A stretch of 64,000 nt of DNA, taken from assembly GCF_000221045.1 (NCBI RefSeq), contig NC_015856.1:3802542-3866541 (forward strand), written 5' to 3'. This stretch comes from Collimonas fungivorans Ter331. Lineage in GTDB: Bacteria > Pseudomonadota > Gammaproteobacteria > Burkholderiales > Burkholderiaceae_D. Under the pieces are notes generated by a model. The model did no database searches. It was not told the origin of the DNA and worked only from the letters and a program-made list of their open reading frames with translations. The translations under genes were made by a program, and so were the position numbers. Below are positions 47,516 to 56,379 of the stretch, in pieces (the first letter of the stretch is position 1; every line of letters starts with the position of its first letter).

Positions 47516-47773
47516 TCATTTTGGTTTTCGGTCATGGTCACGGCAAGCATCGGCGCGCGCCTTGCGCATCGTCCCATCCTTGCAACGCATTACGCTGTGC
47601 GTCCCCATCCGGCGGCTGCCGTCGTAAAAAGATTCGGGCCGCCTGTCATTGCGGGCATCCGGATGGCCTTCCAGCCCCATGCCCGGTTCGGGCCGCGGCA
47701 TGGGTTCGTTCTGCGCATGGACCCAGGGTGTAAAAGCCAGCAATAGCGTCAGTGCGCCTAAAAGCTTCTTCAT
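47516..47773 (-). CDS. Small exported protein, Arg/Asp/Met-rich
   Basis: 85 aa. Signal peptide MKKLLGALTLLLAFTPWVHA; mature chain has MPRPEPGMGLEGHPDARN, and two Cys in VMRCKDGTMRKARADACRDH, which could form a disulfide. The C-terminal CxDGT...ARxxAC pattern is seen in small exported proteins of betaproteobacteria, function unknown. AAAGGTCC precedes the ATG. Confidence 0.65.
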   Translation of the reverse strand: MKKLLGALTLLLAFTPWVHAQNEPMPRPEPGMGLEGHPDARNDRRPESFYDGSRRMGTHSVMRCKDGTMRKARADACRDHDRKPK

Positions 47774-47894
47774 ATCGGACCTTTCTTTGCAAGTGGATTA
47801 ACAGAGCGATCTCTGTTGCAACGACCCTGTTTCGAGTCAGGCCTGGCGCTTTGCGTTCCGTTATTTACAGAAAACGTTGCCGGTTCGGCTGCGC

Positions 47895-48908
47895 TCAATG
47901 CAAGGCGCGATACAGCTCCGCGCCGGACAGGGGCTGCACACCGTCCTGTTCGGCGGCATGGACCAGCGCCGTGATGCGCCGGTTGGCCGGCGCATCACGC
48001 GTCAGCGATTCGGCCAGGCGCACTATCGCACCATTCAGGTAATCCACTTCCGTCAGGCGCCCTGCTTGCAAGTCTTGCCACATCGAGGAGCGCGCTTCAG
48101 GATCGATTTTCAGCAGGGCCGCGGCAACCCGCTTGAAAACGACGTCAGGCAAACGCAACAGGACGGGCAGCAGCTGCGGCCTGACGCCGGCGATCCTGGC
48201 CGGACGAATCCCGGCAGCGCGCAGCACCGTTAGCGCTTCGTCAATCAGCAACGCCAGGCAACGGCGGTAGGCGCGTTGCGACAGCTCGCTTTTGAGCGCC
48301 AGGCCGGACAGGGCATTCACCGCATTGTTCAAATTCAGCAACAGCTTGCCCCACTGGACTGCGGCGAAATCCTCGCACTGCTGCAATGGCAGATGGGCCT
48401 GGCGAAACGGCGCCAGCCAGGGCTCCAGCCTGGCGTCCGCCTCAATCATCAACTCGCCGCCGGTGGCCCGGTGAAAACGATTGCCGTCCATCTGCGCCAC
48501 GTTGAACGGCACCATGGCCGCCAGCACTTGCCAGCCGCCTAACAGGCTGCGCAGCGTATCGGCGTTGCCGACGCCGTTTTGCAGGCTGACGATCAGCGCC
48601 GACGGCTTGGCGTGGCCGGCGATCGCGTGCGCCGCCGCGGCGCTGTCGGCGCTCTTGACGGTCACCAGGATCAGGTCGGCGCCGGCCAGCGCCGATGCGC
48701 TTTCCTGATACGGAACATGCGCGCCTTCAAGCCGTTGCTGGCGGCCTTCCAGGTCGCTCAGCAGCAAACCCTGGCTAGCGATCTGCGCGCGCATGCGGGC
48801 CCGCCCTATCAGCACCACGTCGACGCCCGCTGCCAGCAGCGAAGCGCCGACATAAATACCGATGGCGCGGGCGCCGAAGACGGCGACTTTCAGGGAAGCA
48901 GCAGGCAT
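47895..48908 (-). CDS. 2-dehydropantoate 2-reductase (ketopantoate reductase family)
   Basis: 337 aa from the ATG at 48908. Rossmann start KVAVFGARAIGIYVGASLLAAG has a variant GxGxxG (GARAIG). ADLILVTVKSADS, ISLQNGVGN-type VSLQNGVGNADTL and the C-terminal catalytic helix KLLLNLNNAVNALSG (Lys/Asn pair) identify the family, which makes pantoate for CoA synthesis. Other ketopantoate reductase paralogues reduce different oxoacids, so no symbol is given. Its ATG shares one base with the preceding TGA (TGATG), indicating coupling. Confidence 0.88.
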   Translation of the reverse strand: MPAASLKVAVFGARAIGIYVGASLLAAGVDVVLIGRARMRAQIASQGLLLSDLEGRQQRLEGAHVPYQESASALAGADLILVTVKSADSAAAAHAIAGHAKPSALIVSLQNGVGNADTLRSLLGGWQVLAAMVPFNVAQMDGNRFHRATGGELMIEADARLEPWLAPFRQAHLPLQQCEDFAAVQWGKLLLNLNNAVNALSGLALKSELSQRAYRRCLALLIDEALTVLRAAGIRPARIAGVRPQLLPVLLRLPDVVFKRVAAALLKIDPEARSSMWQDLQAGRLTEVDYLNGAIVRLAESLTRDAPANRRITALVHAAEQDGVQPLSGAELYRALH

Positions 48909-49363
48909 CAATACGCGATATGCAGGCGGCGGTACAGGAAACCGAGGACAAACAGGGGGCCGATCAGGAGAAAACGCAGATCCTCGAAAAACGACGGCTT
49001 CTTGCCCTCGATCTTGTGGCCGACAAACTGCCCGATCCAGGCGATCACGAACACGCTGACCGACAGCGGCAGCACCAGTCCGGGCGGCAGCACATAGAGC
49101 AAGGCCAGCATGGCGCCCGACATCAGCAGCATGCCGATCGCGAACGGCACCGACAAGGAAAAGTAGTAGAGCATGGAGGCCAGCACCGCCGCCAGCGCCA
49201 CCGCGGGGTGGATAACCCACAGCAAACCCAGCAAGGTGAACACGATGACCGGCACGCAAATGAAATGGATCACTTCATTTACCGGGTTCAGGTGGCTTTC
49301 GGAGTATTTGGCCAGCAAGGCGTCTATGGAACGGCCCGCTGCCTGTTGCGACTGCTGGTTCAT
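48908..49363 (-). CDS. Mpo1-like (DUF962) membrane protein
   Basis: 151 aa. LLAKYSESHLNPVNEVIHFICVP carries the invariant His residues of the DUF962/Mpo1 family; about four hydrophobic segments follow, with WIGQFVGHKIEGKKPSFFEDLRFLLIGP near the C-terminus. Yeast Mpo1 is an Fe-dependent dioxygenase that alpha-oxidises 2-hydroxy fatty acids; the bacterial role is unproven. GGAGACCGTC upstream of the ATG. Confidence 0.9.
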   Translation of the reverse strand: MNQQSQQAAGRSIDALLAKYSESHLNPVNEVIHFICVPVIVFTLLGLLWVIHPAVALAAVLASMLYYFSLSVPFAIGMLLMSGAMLALLYVLPPGLVLPLSVSVFVIAWIGQFVGHKIEGKKPSFFEDLRFLLIGPLFVLGFLYRRLHIAY

Positions 49364-49403
49364 GACGGTCTCCATCTTATATATGTACAACCATCTTAGA
49401 CCA

Positions 49404-50171
49404 TCATTTTTCCTCGCGCTTGAACGCAATCGCCATCTTTTGCAGCTCCGACGGCACTACGCCGAAGGTATGGCGGAAGGTGCGGCTCATGTGCGCCAGG
49501 TCGGCGAAACCCGCGGCGTGCGCGGCGTGCGTCATGTTATCGCCGCGCCCCACCGCCTCAACCGCAGCCAGCAGGCGCGACCACAGCAGGTAGCGCGACA
49601 GCGACAAACCGGTCTGCTGCCGGAACAGGTGGGTAAACCGGCTGGCCGATAAATGCACGGCCGCCGCCAATGCCGCGCCGTTCGGCGCCTGCCCCGGCTG
49701 CGCGGCGATCAGCGCCAGCGCCTGGCTGATTCGATGATCGAAACCCGGCTGCGGCGGCTCAACCAGAGCGGTGCAATCCAGCCATTGCTGGCCCAGTTGT
49801 TCGACCTGCGACAGCGCAAGCCGGCCCAGCCTGGCTTGCGCCAGCCCCGCTTGCACCTGCAAGAATCCGGGGGCGCTGTCATAAGCGGCCAGCAGCACGC
49901 TGGGCGCGCCTTGCGCGCGCTGCGGCAACTCGACAAACAGATGCGCCAGCTGGGTCGCGTCGCAATGGATCTGGTGCGGCTGGTTGGAAGCGAAGATGGC
50001 GGCACGGGTGGTGGTCCACGGCTGGTCCGGCGCCAGCCGCGCCTGGAACGGCGCGTCCAGGCCCCAGGTCAGCTGGGTGCCGAAATGGGCATGGAAGCGG
50101 GAGTCGATGCCGGGGCCGAGGACCAGGGCCCGGCCGCGCCAGAGAAACAGATGAGAGTGTTGCCGGTTCAT
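49404..50171 (-). CDS. AraC family transcriptional regulator
   Basis: 255 aa. An N-terminal cupin-like sensor region (LVLGPGIDSRFHAHFGTQL, HCDATQLAHLFVE) and a C-terminal double helix-turn-helix (LAAAVHLSASRFTHLFRQQTGLSLSRYLLWSRL; MTHAAHAAGFADLAHMSRTFRHTFG). Effector unknown. Leftward, between the Mpo1-like gene and the cupin-like gene. Confidence 0.92.
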   Translation of the reverse strand: MNRQHSHLFLWRGRALVLGPGIDSRFHAHFGTQLTWGLDAPFQARLAPDQPWTTTRAAIFASNQPHQIHCDATQLAHLFVELPQRAQGAPSVLLAAYDSAPGFLQVQAGLAQARLGRLALSQVEQLGQQWLDCTALVEPPQPGFDHRISQALALIAAQPGQAPNGAALAAAVHLSASRFTHLFRQQTGLSLSRYLLWSRLLAAVEAVGRGDNMTHAAHAAGFADLAHMSRTFRHTFGVVPSELQKMAIAFKREEK

Positions 50172-50191
50172 TGCGCTCTGATCAAGGCAGG

Positions 50192-51139
50192 CTAGAATTT
50201 ATGGCAGGTGCAATTGCCCCAGCGGTACAGGTGCATCTTGTGGAACACGTTTTTGATCTCGTTCGGCACGCCGCCAAACAGCACCTCGGGCGCGGTCAGG
50301 CCGAACACGCCGAGGCTGATCGACGGCTCCAGCGCCACCACCGCATGCCATGTGCGCTTGGGAATGAACAGCGCATCCCCGGCCTCGACCCGGGCGTACA
50401 GGCCCTGCGTTTTTTCAAATTCCTTGAGTTTGTCCGGCTGCCGGTCCAGCTGCGAGATATTGATGTCGCTCAGGATCGCACCCCAGTCGTATTTCTCTGA
50501 AATGCACATGTGCGGCGTCTGCTCAGGCGGGAACAGGATGAACTCCTTGCTGCCGCGCACCTGGCAAAACCAGTTGTGCGGGAAGTCGTAGTGCAGGCCG
50601 GTGACGGTATTGGCCGGCCCCATGAATACATATTCCCAGGTCCAGCGCCAGCCCGGCCACAGGTCCTTGATCGAGAAATCATGGCGCAGCGCCGGGAATT
50701 CGTCCAGGATATTCCACTGCGCCAGGTACATGCGGTCGGGCTGGAACGACTGCATGTGCGACCAGTCGAGAAAAAACCGTTCGCCCGCCGCCAGCTGGCG
50801 CCGCCGCCGGTCCGGCAACAGGCCGACATCGTCCGGCAGCGCCTGCTTGGCCAGCGCCGCCAGTTCCTGTAGATAAGGGCCGACCGGCATCACCGGCCGG
50901 TGCCGGGTCTGACCCTGCTCCACCAGGCCGTTCTGGAATTTCACCTGCGGTTCGGAACCGTCCTTGTAGCGCAGCGCCGCCATCTGTTCGAACGACCAGC
51001 TTTGCTGCGCCTGCCAGTTGCGCAACGCGCCCTTGACCAGCAAAGGCCGGGTGCGCGCGCCGAAACCGCCGTCGCGCTGCAGCTGCTCGGCATCGATCTG
51101 GTCGACTAGCTGGAAGGAAGGACCGCGGATCGAAGTCAT
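50192..51139 (-). CDS. Cupin-like (JmjC-type) domain protein
   Basis: 315 aa from the ATG at 51139. JmjC/cupin_8 fold: N-terminal ARTRPLLVKGALRNWQAQQSW (typical 'P-v-l/i-r-g' start), MYLAQWNILDEFPALRHDF, the HxD metal pair in TGLHYDFPHNWFCQV, LFPPEQT, and a distal His in FIPKRTWHAVVAL. Probably an Fe(II)/2-oxoglutarate oxygenase acting on protein, tRNA or a small molecule. A longer frame to 51250 is possible but lacks start signals. Confidence 0.85.
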   Translation of the reverse strand: MTSIRGPSFQLVDQIDAEQLQRDGGFGARTRPLLVKGALRNWQAQQSWSFEQMAALRYKDGSEPQVKFQNGLVEQGQTRHRPVMPVGPYLQELAALAKQALPDDVGLLPDRRRRQLAAGERFFLDWSHMQSFQPDRMYLAQWNILDEFPALRHDFSIKDLWPGWRWTWEYVFMGPANTVTGLHYDFPHNWFCQVRGSKEFILFPPEQTPHMCISEKYDWGAILSDINISQLDRQPDKLKEFEKTQGLYARVEAGDALFIPKRTWHAVVALEPSISLGVFGLTAPEVLFGGVPNEIKNVFHKMHLYRWGNCTCHKF

Positions 51140-51253
51140 AGGCGCGAAGTGATAGACAATTAAGAAGCTGAAATAAAAATGGGGGCGAAACCCCGCGGCA
51201 AGGGTTCCACAGTTTAGCAGGATGAGCCGGGAATCTTCCGGCAAGACCATTCT

Positions 51254-52516
51254 TTAGAAGTTGCGTATGTCGTCCTGGATCATCCTGATCCGGTTGTCGC
51301 TGTTGAGGCGATTGATCAGCTGCGCCTGGGCCGCCCGCCACAGCTGGTCGCGGTCCATCAGGTAACCTTCGGTACGGTAGCCGTAGCGGCCGTTGCCCGG
51401 CACATCGCCGTAATAGCTGATCGTCGCCCGCCGGCTTTCGGCGACTTCGTTATAACGCAGGTCGAGCGGCGGCACCCTGGTCACGGACAGGTCGAGGATG
51501 ATCTGCATGGCGTTGGCTTCTTCGACCACCCTGCGGTTGAAGCGATAGGTGCGCACTGCGGTGGTGCCGTCGGCTTTTTTATATTCGACGTTCTCGCTCA
51601 TTGCCTCTACGTACTGCCGGTACTTGGGCGGCTGGTACACGTAAGAGGTATTCAGGTACATGCCGAGGTCGGCGGCACCGCCGCCCTGGTATTGAAAGCG
51701 GGTAAAGCCGAGATCGAACAATGCCAGCACGCTCCTGGTGATCTCGCTGTTCGGTTCATTGCTGCTGATTTGCAGCACCACGGCGCCCATGTTGCGGTAT
51801 TTGTCGGAGAGCGGCTGCGCATCCTTGTAAGGACCGTGCTGGCGGTAGATGTCGTAGGCGTTGAAAAAAGCCAGACTGGCGTCGCGGTACAGCGCCTTGC
51901 GGCGCTGCGGATTATTCGCCGCCAGCTCGGTCCCCTGCTGGTAATAGCTGGCGGCGTCCTTGCTGTCCGCCGCATACTTGTACTTGTCGGCCAGTTTCCT
52001 GGCGTCCTTGAACTCGCCGTATTTCTGGTAGGCGTCATAAGACGCTGCATAGCTGACGGCTGCCATCCGGTCATCCTTGGCGGCGGCCGCCGCCCGTGCT
52101 TTCAGGTAGTACTGGCCGGCCAGGTTTTCCCGCAAGCCGACCTCAAGATAGCGATTCGGCAAATCCGTATATTTTGCGTAATAGGGCCTGCTGGCGAGCA
52201 TGGTCCGGATTGCCAGCAGATCGGAATAAGCGGCTATCTTCCTGTCGTATTCCTGGTCGCTGACGGTCTGCACCGTGGTAGCGTAACTGTCTTCGATAAT
52301 CCGCAGGCGCTCGCGGATGCCGTTTCTTTCATCGCTGTCGTCGTAATCCGCTTTCTTGTATTTGTCGTCGAGGTAGACCAGGGTCGATTGCACGCTGGCG
52401 ACATAGTTGCCGTCCTTGAACTGTGAAATCGAGGTGGACAGGGAAGCGCAACCCGCAAGCAGCAAGGCGCAGCCGAAGAATAAAAACGCAGATACGATTG
52501 ATTTGATTTTTTGCAT
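51254..52516 (-). CDS. Lipoprotein with helical repeats, function unknown
   Basis: 420 aa from the ATG at 52516 (ACAGGGAAAACCGA upstream). Signal with lipobox LLAGC places it in the outer or inner membrane. Tyr/Ala-rich helical repeats (YASYDAYQKYGEFKDARKLA; AFFNAYDIYRQHGPYKDAQPL) resemble TPR/Sel1-like hairpins over about residues 150-260, followed by a beta-rich C-terminal half. No named family. Confidence 0.75.
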   Translation of the reverse strand: MQKIKSIVSAFLFFGCALLLAGCASLSTSISQFKDGNYVASVQSTLVYLDDKYKKADYDDSDERNGIRERLRIIEDSYATTVQTVSDQEYDRKIAAYSDLLAIRTMLASRPYYAKYTDLPNRYLEVGLRENLAGQYYLKARAAAAAKDDRMAAVSYAASYDAYQKYGEFKDARKLADKYKYAADSKDAASYYQQGTELAANNPQRRKALYRDASLAFFNAYDIYRQHGPYKDAQPLSDKYRNMGAVVLQISSNEPNSEITRSVLALFDLGFTRFQYQGGGAADLGMYLNTSYVYQPPKYRQYVEAMSENVEYKKADGTTAVRTYRFNRRVVEEANAMQIILDLSVTRVPPLDLRYNEVAESRRATISYYGDVPGNGRYGYRTEGYLMDRDQLWRAAQAQLINRLNSDNRIRMIQDDIRNF

Positions 52517-52685
52517 TCGGTTTTCCCTGTGGCGAAACTGATCCGGCGTCGAGCGATGGCAGATCTTAAGCGGAAGTACAGGGAGGAGGCAATCTCTGCG
52601 GCAGCCATGGAAAAACCGTGCGCTCATGGCGCGATGGCGGTCAAGCGATCCCGGGGCGCGGCGCCGAGGCGCCTGGAATCGAGTT

Positions 52686-52718
52686 AAAAAAAAGCCCACC
52701 GCCTTGCGGCAGCGGGCT
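52686..52718 (-). terminator. Terminator downstream of the LysR gene
   Basis: Reading leftward: AGCCCGCTGCC, a short loop, GGCGGTGGGCT, then eight T residues; one internal mismatch. Confidence 0.8.
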
Positions 52719-52788
52719 AAATATCAACATAGGAGAGGATAGGCTCCGATAGACAGTTTTATTCTAGTGAGAATTGGAAACTGCCACA

Positions 52789-52808
52789 CCTGTCACTTTT
52801 AACAGGTT
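52789..52808. promoter_or_regulatory. lux-box-like 20-bp dyad, left copy
   Basis: ACCTGTCACTTTTAACAGGT: perfect ACCTGT/ACAGGT arms around 8 bp, the exact size and arm sequence of the Vibrio fischeri lux box. Its reverse complement occurs at 55936-55955, spacer included. Confidence 0.55.
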
Positions 52809-52888
52809 TACAAATCCGTGCTCCTGACAGTCATGTCAAGTATGACAACACCGTTGTCCGGGCAGGTGATCGTTCCATGTCCGCGATG

Positions 52889-53833
52889 CTAGGCGGCGCC
52901 GATGGCAGCCAGCGCTTCGCGCAGCCACAGTAGTGCGGGATCGGCCTGGTTGCGAGGATGCCAGGCGGCGAACAGGGAAAAATTCTCAGCCTGGAAAGGC
53001 AGTTCAAAAGCATCCAGCCTATCGCTATAGCGCGCAAACAAACGGCTTGGCAAGGTTGCAACATAGTCGCTATTGCACAACAGATCCGGCACCAGCGTGA
53101 AATTCTGCACCGACAAACAGACTTCGCGCTGGCGGCCCAGCCGTTCCAGGTGTTCATCCATGAAACCGGAAAAACTGCCGCCGCTGGTCGACACCAGCAC
53201 GTGCTTCAGGCTGCAGTATTCATCTATGTCCAGCGCACCGGCGCCGCGCGGATGCCCTTTCCTTTGCACCATCACAAACCGTTCATCGTACAGTTTCCTG
53301 GCTTTCATCGACGGCGGCACCATGCGCTCGGAACCGAGCAGCAGGTCGATCTCGGCCCGCTCGAGCTGCAGCGCCACCTGGCGCTGGTCGGCATTTACAA
53401 AAGCGATCTTGATGCCGGCGCCGGCCAGCTGCGGCAATTGCTCCATCAAGCGCAGGCCGAGCACCGCGGCGGCATTGTCGTTGGCCGCGATCACAAAATG
53501 CCGGCGGTCCTGGTAAGGATCGAACGCCGGCCGTTGCCTGACCACCGCCTGCAGATCGTTGAGCGCCGCATGCAGCGGCACGATCAGTCCCAGCGCCCGC
53601 GCGCTCGGCGTCATGCCGCGGCCGCTGTCGGCCGGGATCAGCAAGGGATCGTCGAAAATCTTACGCAGCCGCGCCAGCTGCGTGGACACCGCCGGCTGGG
53701 TCAGGTGCAGCCGCGCCGCGGCCTTGGTCACATTGCACTCTTCCAGCAAGGCGTCGAGCGACACCAGCAGGTTGAGATCGACACCGCGCAGATCAATCAC
53801 GTTGATAGGTCCTATGCCATTAATTGATTTCAA
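52889..53833 (-). CDS. LysR family transcriptional regulator
   Basis: 314 aa. N-terminal helix-turn-helix LNLLVSLDALLEECNVTKAAARLHLTQPAVSTQLARLRKIFDD is shown here in parts: CNVTKAAARLHLTQPAVS then LARLRKIF. A LysR substrate domain follows, with LEERAEIDLLLGSERM-like and PDLLCNSDYVATLPSRL segments. NodD/SyrM-like subgroup by the DLNLLV start. Divergent (63 bp) from an oxidoreductase gene that it probably controls. Confidence 0.93.
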   Translation of the reverse strand: MKSINGIGPINVIDLRGVDLNLLVSLDALLEECNVTKAAARLHLTQPAVSTQLARLRKIFDDPLLIPADSGRGMTPSARALGLIVPLHAALNDLQAVVRQRPAFDPYQDRRHFVIAANDNAAAVLGLRLMEQLPQLAGAGIKIAFVNADQRQVALQLERAEIDLLLGSERMVPPSMKARKLYDERFVMVQRKGHPRGAGALDIDEYCSLKHVLVSTSGGSFSGFMDEHLERLGRQREVCLSVQNFTLVPDLLCNSDYVATLPSRLFARYSDRLDAFELPFQAENFSLFAAWHPRNQADPALLWLREALAAIGAA

Positions 53834-53896
53834 ATATACGTCCTCACGCTCTAGAGTTCAATCATCGTTCAACCCGGAAACCAAAAGGAGTTCAAC

Positions 53897-54970
53897 ATGA
53901 AAGCATGGATGTTCAATCGCGCCGAACTGACGCTGGCGTTGCAAGAAACACCACAACCGGAGCTGCGTGCCGGCGCCGCGCTGGTGCGCATGGAAGCGGT
54001 GCCGCTGCTGAGTTATACCCGCAGTTACCTGAAGGGCGAATTGCCCTACGCCTATCCGCCCGGCACCTTCACGCCCGGCACCAACGGCATCGGTCGTATC
54101 ACCGCCGTCGGCGCCGGCGTGCAGCAGTTCCGGCCGGGACAGCGGGTCGCCATCAATCCTTACTGGATCGCCAACGAAGCAGTAGCCGAACCGCCGCAAA
54201 TCCTGATCGGCCTGACCGGCATCAGCCTGGACAGCGCGCAGATGCTCCAGGAATTCCCGCATGGCAGCCTGCGTGAAGTGGCCGACGTTCCGGCTTCCAC
54301 CCTGCTGCCGCTGGATGGACTCGATCACCTGAGCAGCGAACGGCTGGCGGTGCTGGCGAAATTCGTGGTGCCGTTCGGCGGCCTGCGCCGCGGCCGCCTG
54401 GCCGCCGGTGAAACGGTGGCCATCAACGGCGCCGGCGGCTATTTTGGTTCGGCGGCGGTGCTGGCCGCACTGGCGCTGGGCGCGGCTAAAGTCATCGCGC
54501 TGGGACGCCGCCCCGAAGCGCTCCGCAAACTGGTGGAATTAGGCCGTGGCAGAGTGTTGCCGGTGCTGCTTTCGGGCGACAGCAGCGCCGATGCGGCAGC
54601 GATCCGGGCCGCGGCCGGCGGCGGCGTCGAGCTGGCTTTCGACATGGTCGGCAAGGCTGGCGACGCCCACAGCACGCTGGCGCTGCTGCGCAGCTTGCGG
54701 CGCGGCGGCCGGCTGGTGCTGATGGGGAGCATGCAAGTGCCCCTGCCGATACCTTACGGCGACATGCTGCTCAACAGTTGGGAACTGATCGGCCATTTCA
54801 TGTATACGCCAGCCGACTACCTGGCGCTGCTGTCGCTGATCAGGGCCGGGCTGTTGTCGCTGGACGACATTGAAGTGAAAAGCTTCGCCTTCCCGGACCT
54901 GGAACAGGCCATGGACCATGCTGCCCAAATGCAGGGATTACAGGCGACAGTCACGCTTTTTGCGCAGTGA
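53897..54970 (+). CDS. MDR (zinc-type alcohol dehydrogenase-like) oxidoreductase
   Basis: 357 aa. GroES-like N-terminal domain (TPGTNGIGRITAVGAGVQQFRPGQRV) and a Rossmann domain (VAINGAGGYFGSAAVLAALALGAAKVIALGR). The structural-zinc cysteines are absent, so it is closer to the quinone oxidoreductase/acryloyl reductase side of the superfamily. Substrate unknown. Divergently paired with a LysR regulator. Confidence 0.9.
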   Translation: MKAWMFNRAELTLALQETPQPELRAGAALVRMEAVPLLSYTRSYLKGELPYAYPPGTFTPGTNGIGRITAVGAGVQQFRPGQRVAINPYWIANEAVAEPPQILIGLTGISLDSAQMLQEFPHGSLREVADVPASTLLPLDGLDHLSSERLAVLAKFVVPFGGLRRGRLAAGETVAINGAGGYFGSAAVLAALALGAAKVIALGRRPEALRKLVELGRGRVLPVLLSGDSSADAAAIRAAAGGGVELAFDMVGKAGDAHSTLALLRSLRRGGRLVLMGSMQVPLPIPYGDMLLNSWELIGHFMYTPADYLALLSLIRAGLLSLDDIEVKSFAFPDLEQAMDHAAQMQGLQATVTLFAQ

Positions 54971-54997
54971 AATTGACGATCCGGCGCCGGCAATGGC

Positions 54998-55390
54998 TCA
55001 ATTCGCGAGGAATTCACGCCATGGCTCGAAATATTTTTCGCGCCAGCCGAGCTTGACCTCTTCGTAATCCTGGTCCGGCACGTCCAGGTGCACCAGTTCA
55101 ATCCGCCCGTGCTCGCCTTGCGGGTGGAACGACAGGATCAGGATCGAATCCGGATCGTCTTCGGCAAACGCCGGCGAGCGCCAGGTCTGGACAATCAGGC
55201 GCGGTTTGACCACCTGCAGCATGACGCCGGTCAGGGCGCCGTCGAAAGCCACGAACTCAGCCCCGGCTTGCGCAGCAATAGTGACCGGCAAGCCGGTGAT
55301 CGCCTGGTGCAGCACCGGATCGACATACATGTCGAACAAAGCGTCGGGAGTAGCTTTCAAGACCACCGTTTTATAAATCACATTGCGCAT
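54998..55390 (-). CDS. SRPBCC (AHSA1-like) domain protein
   Basis: 130 aa from the ATG at 55390 (GAAGGAAGAACCAGC upstream). Single START-like fold: MRNVIYKTVVLKATPDALFD, then FVAFDGALTGVMLQVVKPRL, WRSPAF and the C-terminal LGWREKYFEPWREFL. The family includes Hsp90-activator-like and lipid/ligand-binding proteins; role unknown. Confidence 0.87.
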   Translation of the reverse strand: MRNVIYKTVVLKATPDALFDMYVDPVLHQAITGLPVTIAAQAGAEFVAFDGALTGVMLQVVKPRLIVQTWRSPAFAEDDPDSILILSFHPQGEHGRIELVHLDVPDQDYEEVKLGWREKYFEPWREFLAN

Positions 55391-55533
55391 GCTGGTTCTT
55401 CCTTCGATGCTGTGAATCAACAGGCGCCATGGCAAGCCGAGAGGTCCTGGCGCGGTAAAGAGTTTCCGAGACGGCTGCAAGTCGCCCGCAGTCACAGAGC
55501 CCATCGCAAAACTTTACCTTATTTTGCAAAAAC

Positions 55534-55758
55534 TCATTTCATTGCACGCCGCATGCCGACATACAGGGCTTCCACTTTTTCGCGCGCCCATGCCGTCTTG
55601 CGCAAGAATGTCAGGCTGGACTTGATGCTCGGATCGGCCTTGAAGCAACGGATGTCTATCCTCTGTCCCAGGCCTTCCCAGCCGTAGTGAGCGACCAGCT
55701 CGGTCAGCATGGCCTCCAGCGTGACGCCGTGCAGGTGGTTCTGTGTGTGTTGTGTCAT
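55534..55758 (-). CDS. VF530 (DUF2132) family protein
   Basis: 74 aa. The whole protein is the family domain: [40 protein letters not shown] and [18 protein letters not shown]. Structures of the family show a DNA-binding-like fold; function not established. Confidence 0.92.
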   Translation of the reverse strand: MTQHTQNHLHGVTLEAMLTELVAHYGWEGLGQRIDIRCFKADPSIKSSLTFLRKTAWAREKVEALYVGMRRAMK

Positions 55759-56379
55759 GAGCTTCTCGATCTACATTTCAAGCTGCTATTTTACGGGCTC
55801 GCCGGGCGATCCGGAAAAAAGGCTGCATACGTACTGCATCCGCCTCTTCATTCTCCTCCACAAATCCTAAAACAGTTTTTCGATGGGAAACCTGTCGAAA
55901 ACTTTCAGTTCCTGACATGCATGGCGCAACTTTCCACCTGTTAAAAGTGACAGGTGTTTGTTGGAATGTGTTTTCGTAAAAAAATAATATTCCGGAATAC
56001 TCGACACAGGACGATGCACTACCTAGCTATGAGATTTTTTAAAATCATTTTTTTTCATACGATTCATGCCAGATTATTTTTCAGAATATTCAACTACTCC
56101 TGGATCGAATCCAGCACGATGCAAAGTCAAAAAACTTGACTTACAGAAAGCAGAAGCTATGTTAAATAAACGTAGATTCGACGGACCGAAAACGACAAAC
56201 TAGAAATTCCCGTCCCGTGCACGATGCGTTGCAAACGCACGTGTCCATGCACCTGAATCTCGCGGACCACGCCGAATACGCGCGGGTAGATAGCTCCAGT
56301 TAAATGTAGCAATGCGTGTGGCAAGGCGCGTGGCAATACGGGAGACGCTTGTGGGCAAGCCATTACCTCAGGATTTATC
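55759..56379. other. AT-rich upstream region of the glycan-type operon
   Basis: About 620 bp. Contains the right copy of the 20-bp lux-box-like dyad (55936-55955), a TTCCGGAA palindrome near 55991, and strongly AT-rich DNA at 55975-56180 that probably includes the operon promoter. Small AT-rich frames here have no family resemblance. Confidence 0.5.
55936..55955. promoter_or_regulatory. lux-box-like 20-bp dyad, right copy
   Basis: ACCTGTTAAAAGTGACAGGT, exact reverse complement of the copy at 52789-52808 (identity extends to 22 bp). Lies 425 bp before the first gene of the rightward operon. Confidence 0.55.

Larger units (their letters stand above)
52517..52888. other. Intergenic region with terminator and LuxR-type box
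   Basis: About 370 bp between the lipoprotein start and the LysR 3' end. Holds the leftward terminator (52686-52718) and the 20-bp dyad at 52789-52808. Otherwise no gene. Confidence 0.55.

Noticed and set aside
52789-55955. Transposon with 22-bp terminal inverted repeats
   Set aside because: No transposase or recombinase between the repeats, no target-site duplication seen, and the contents look like ordinary chromosomal genes.
55954-56139. 61-codon frame in the AT-rich region before the glycan-type operon
   Set aside because: Phe/Ile/Arg-rich product is what AT-rich non-coding DNA gives; no start signal or relative.
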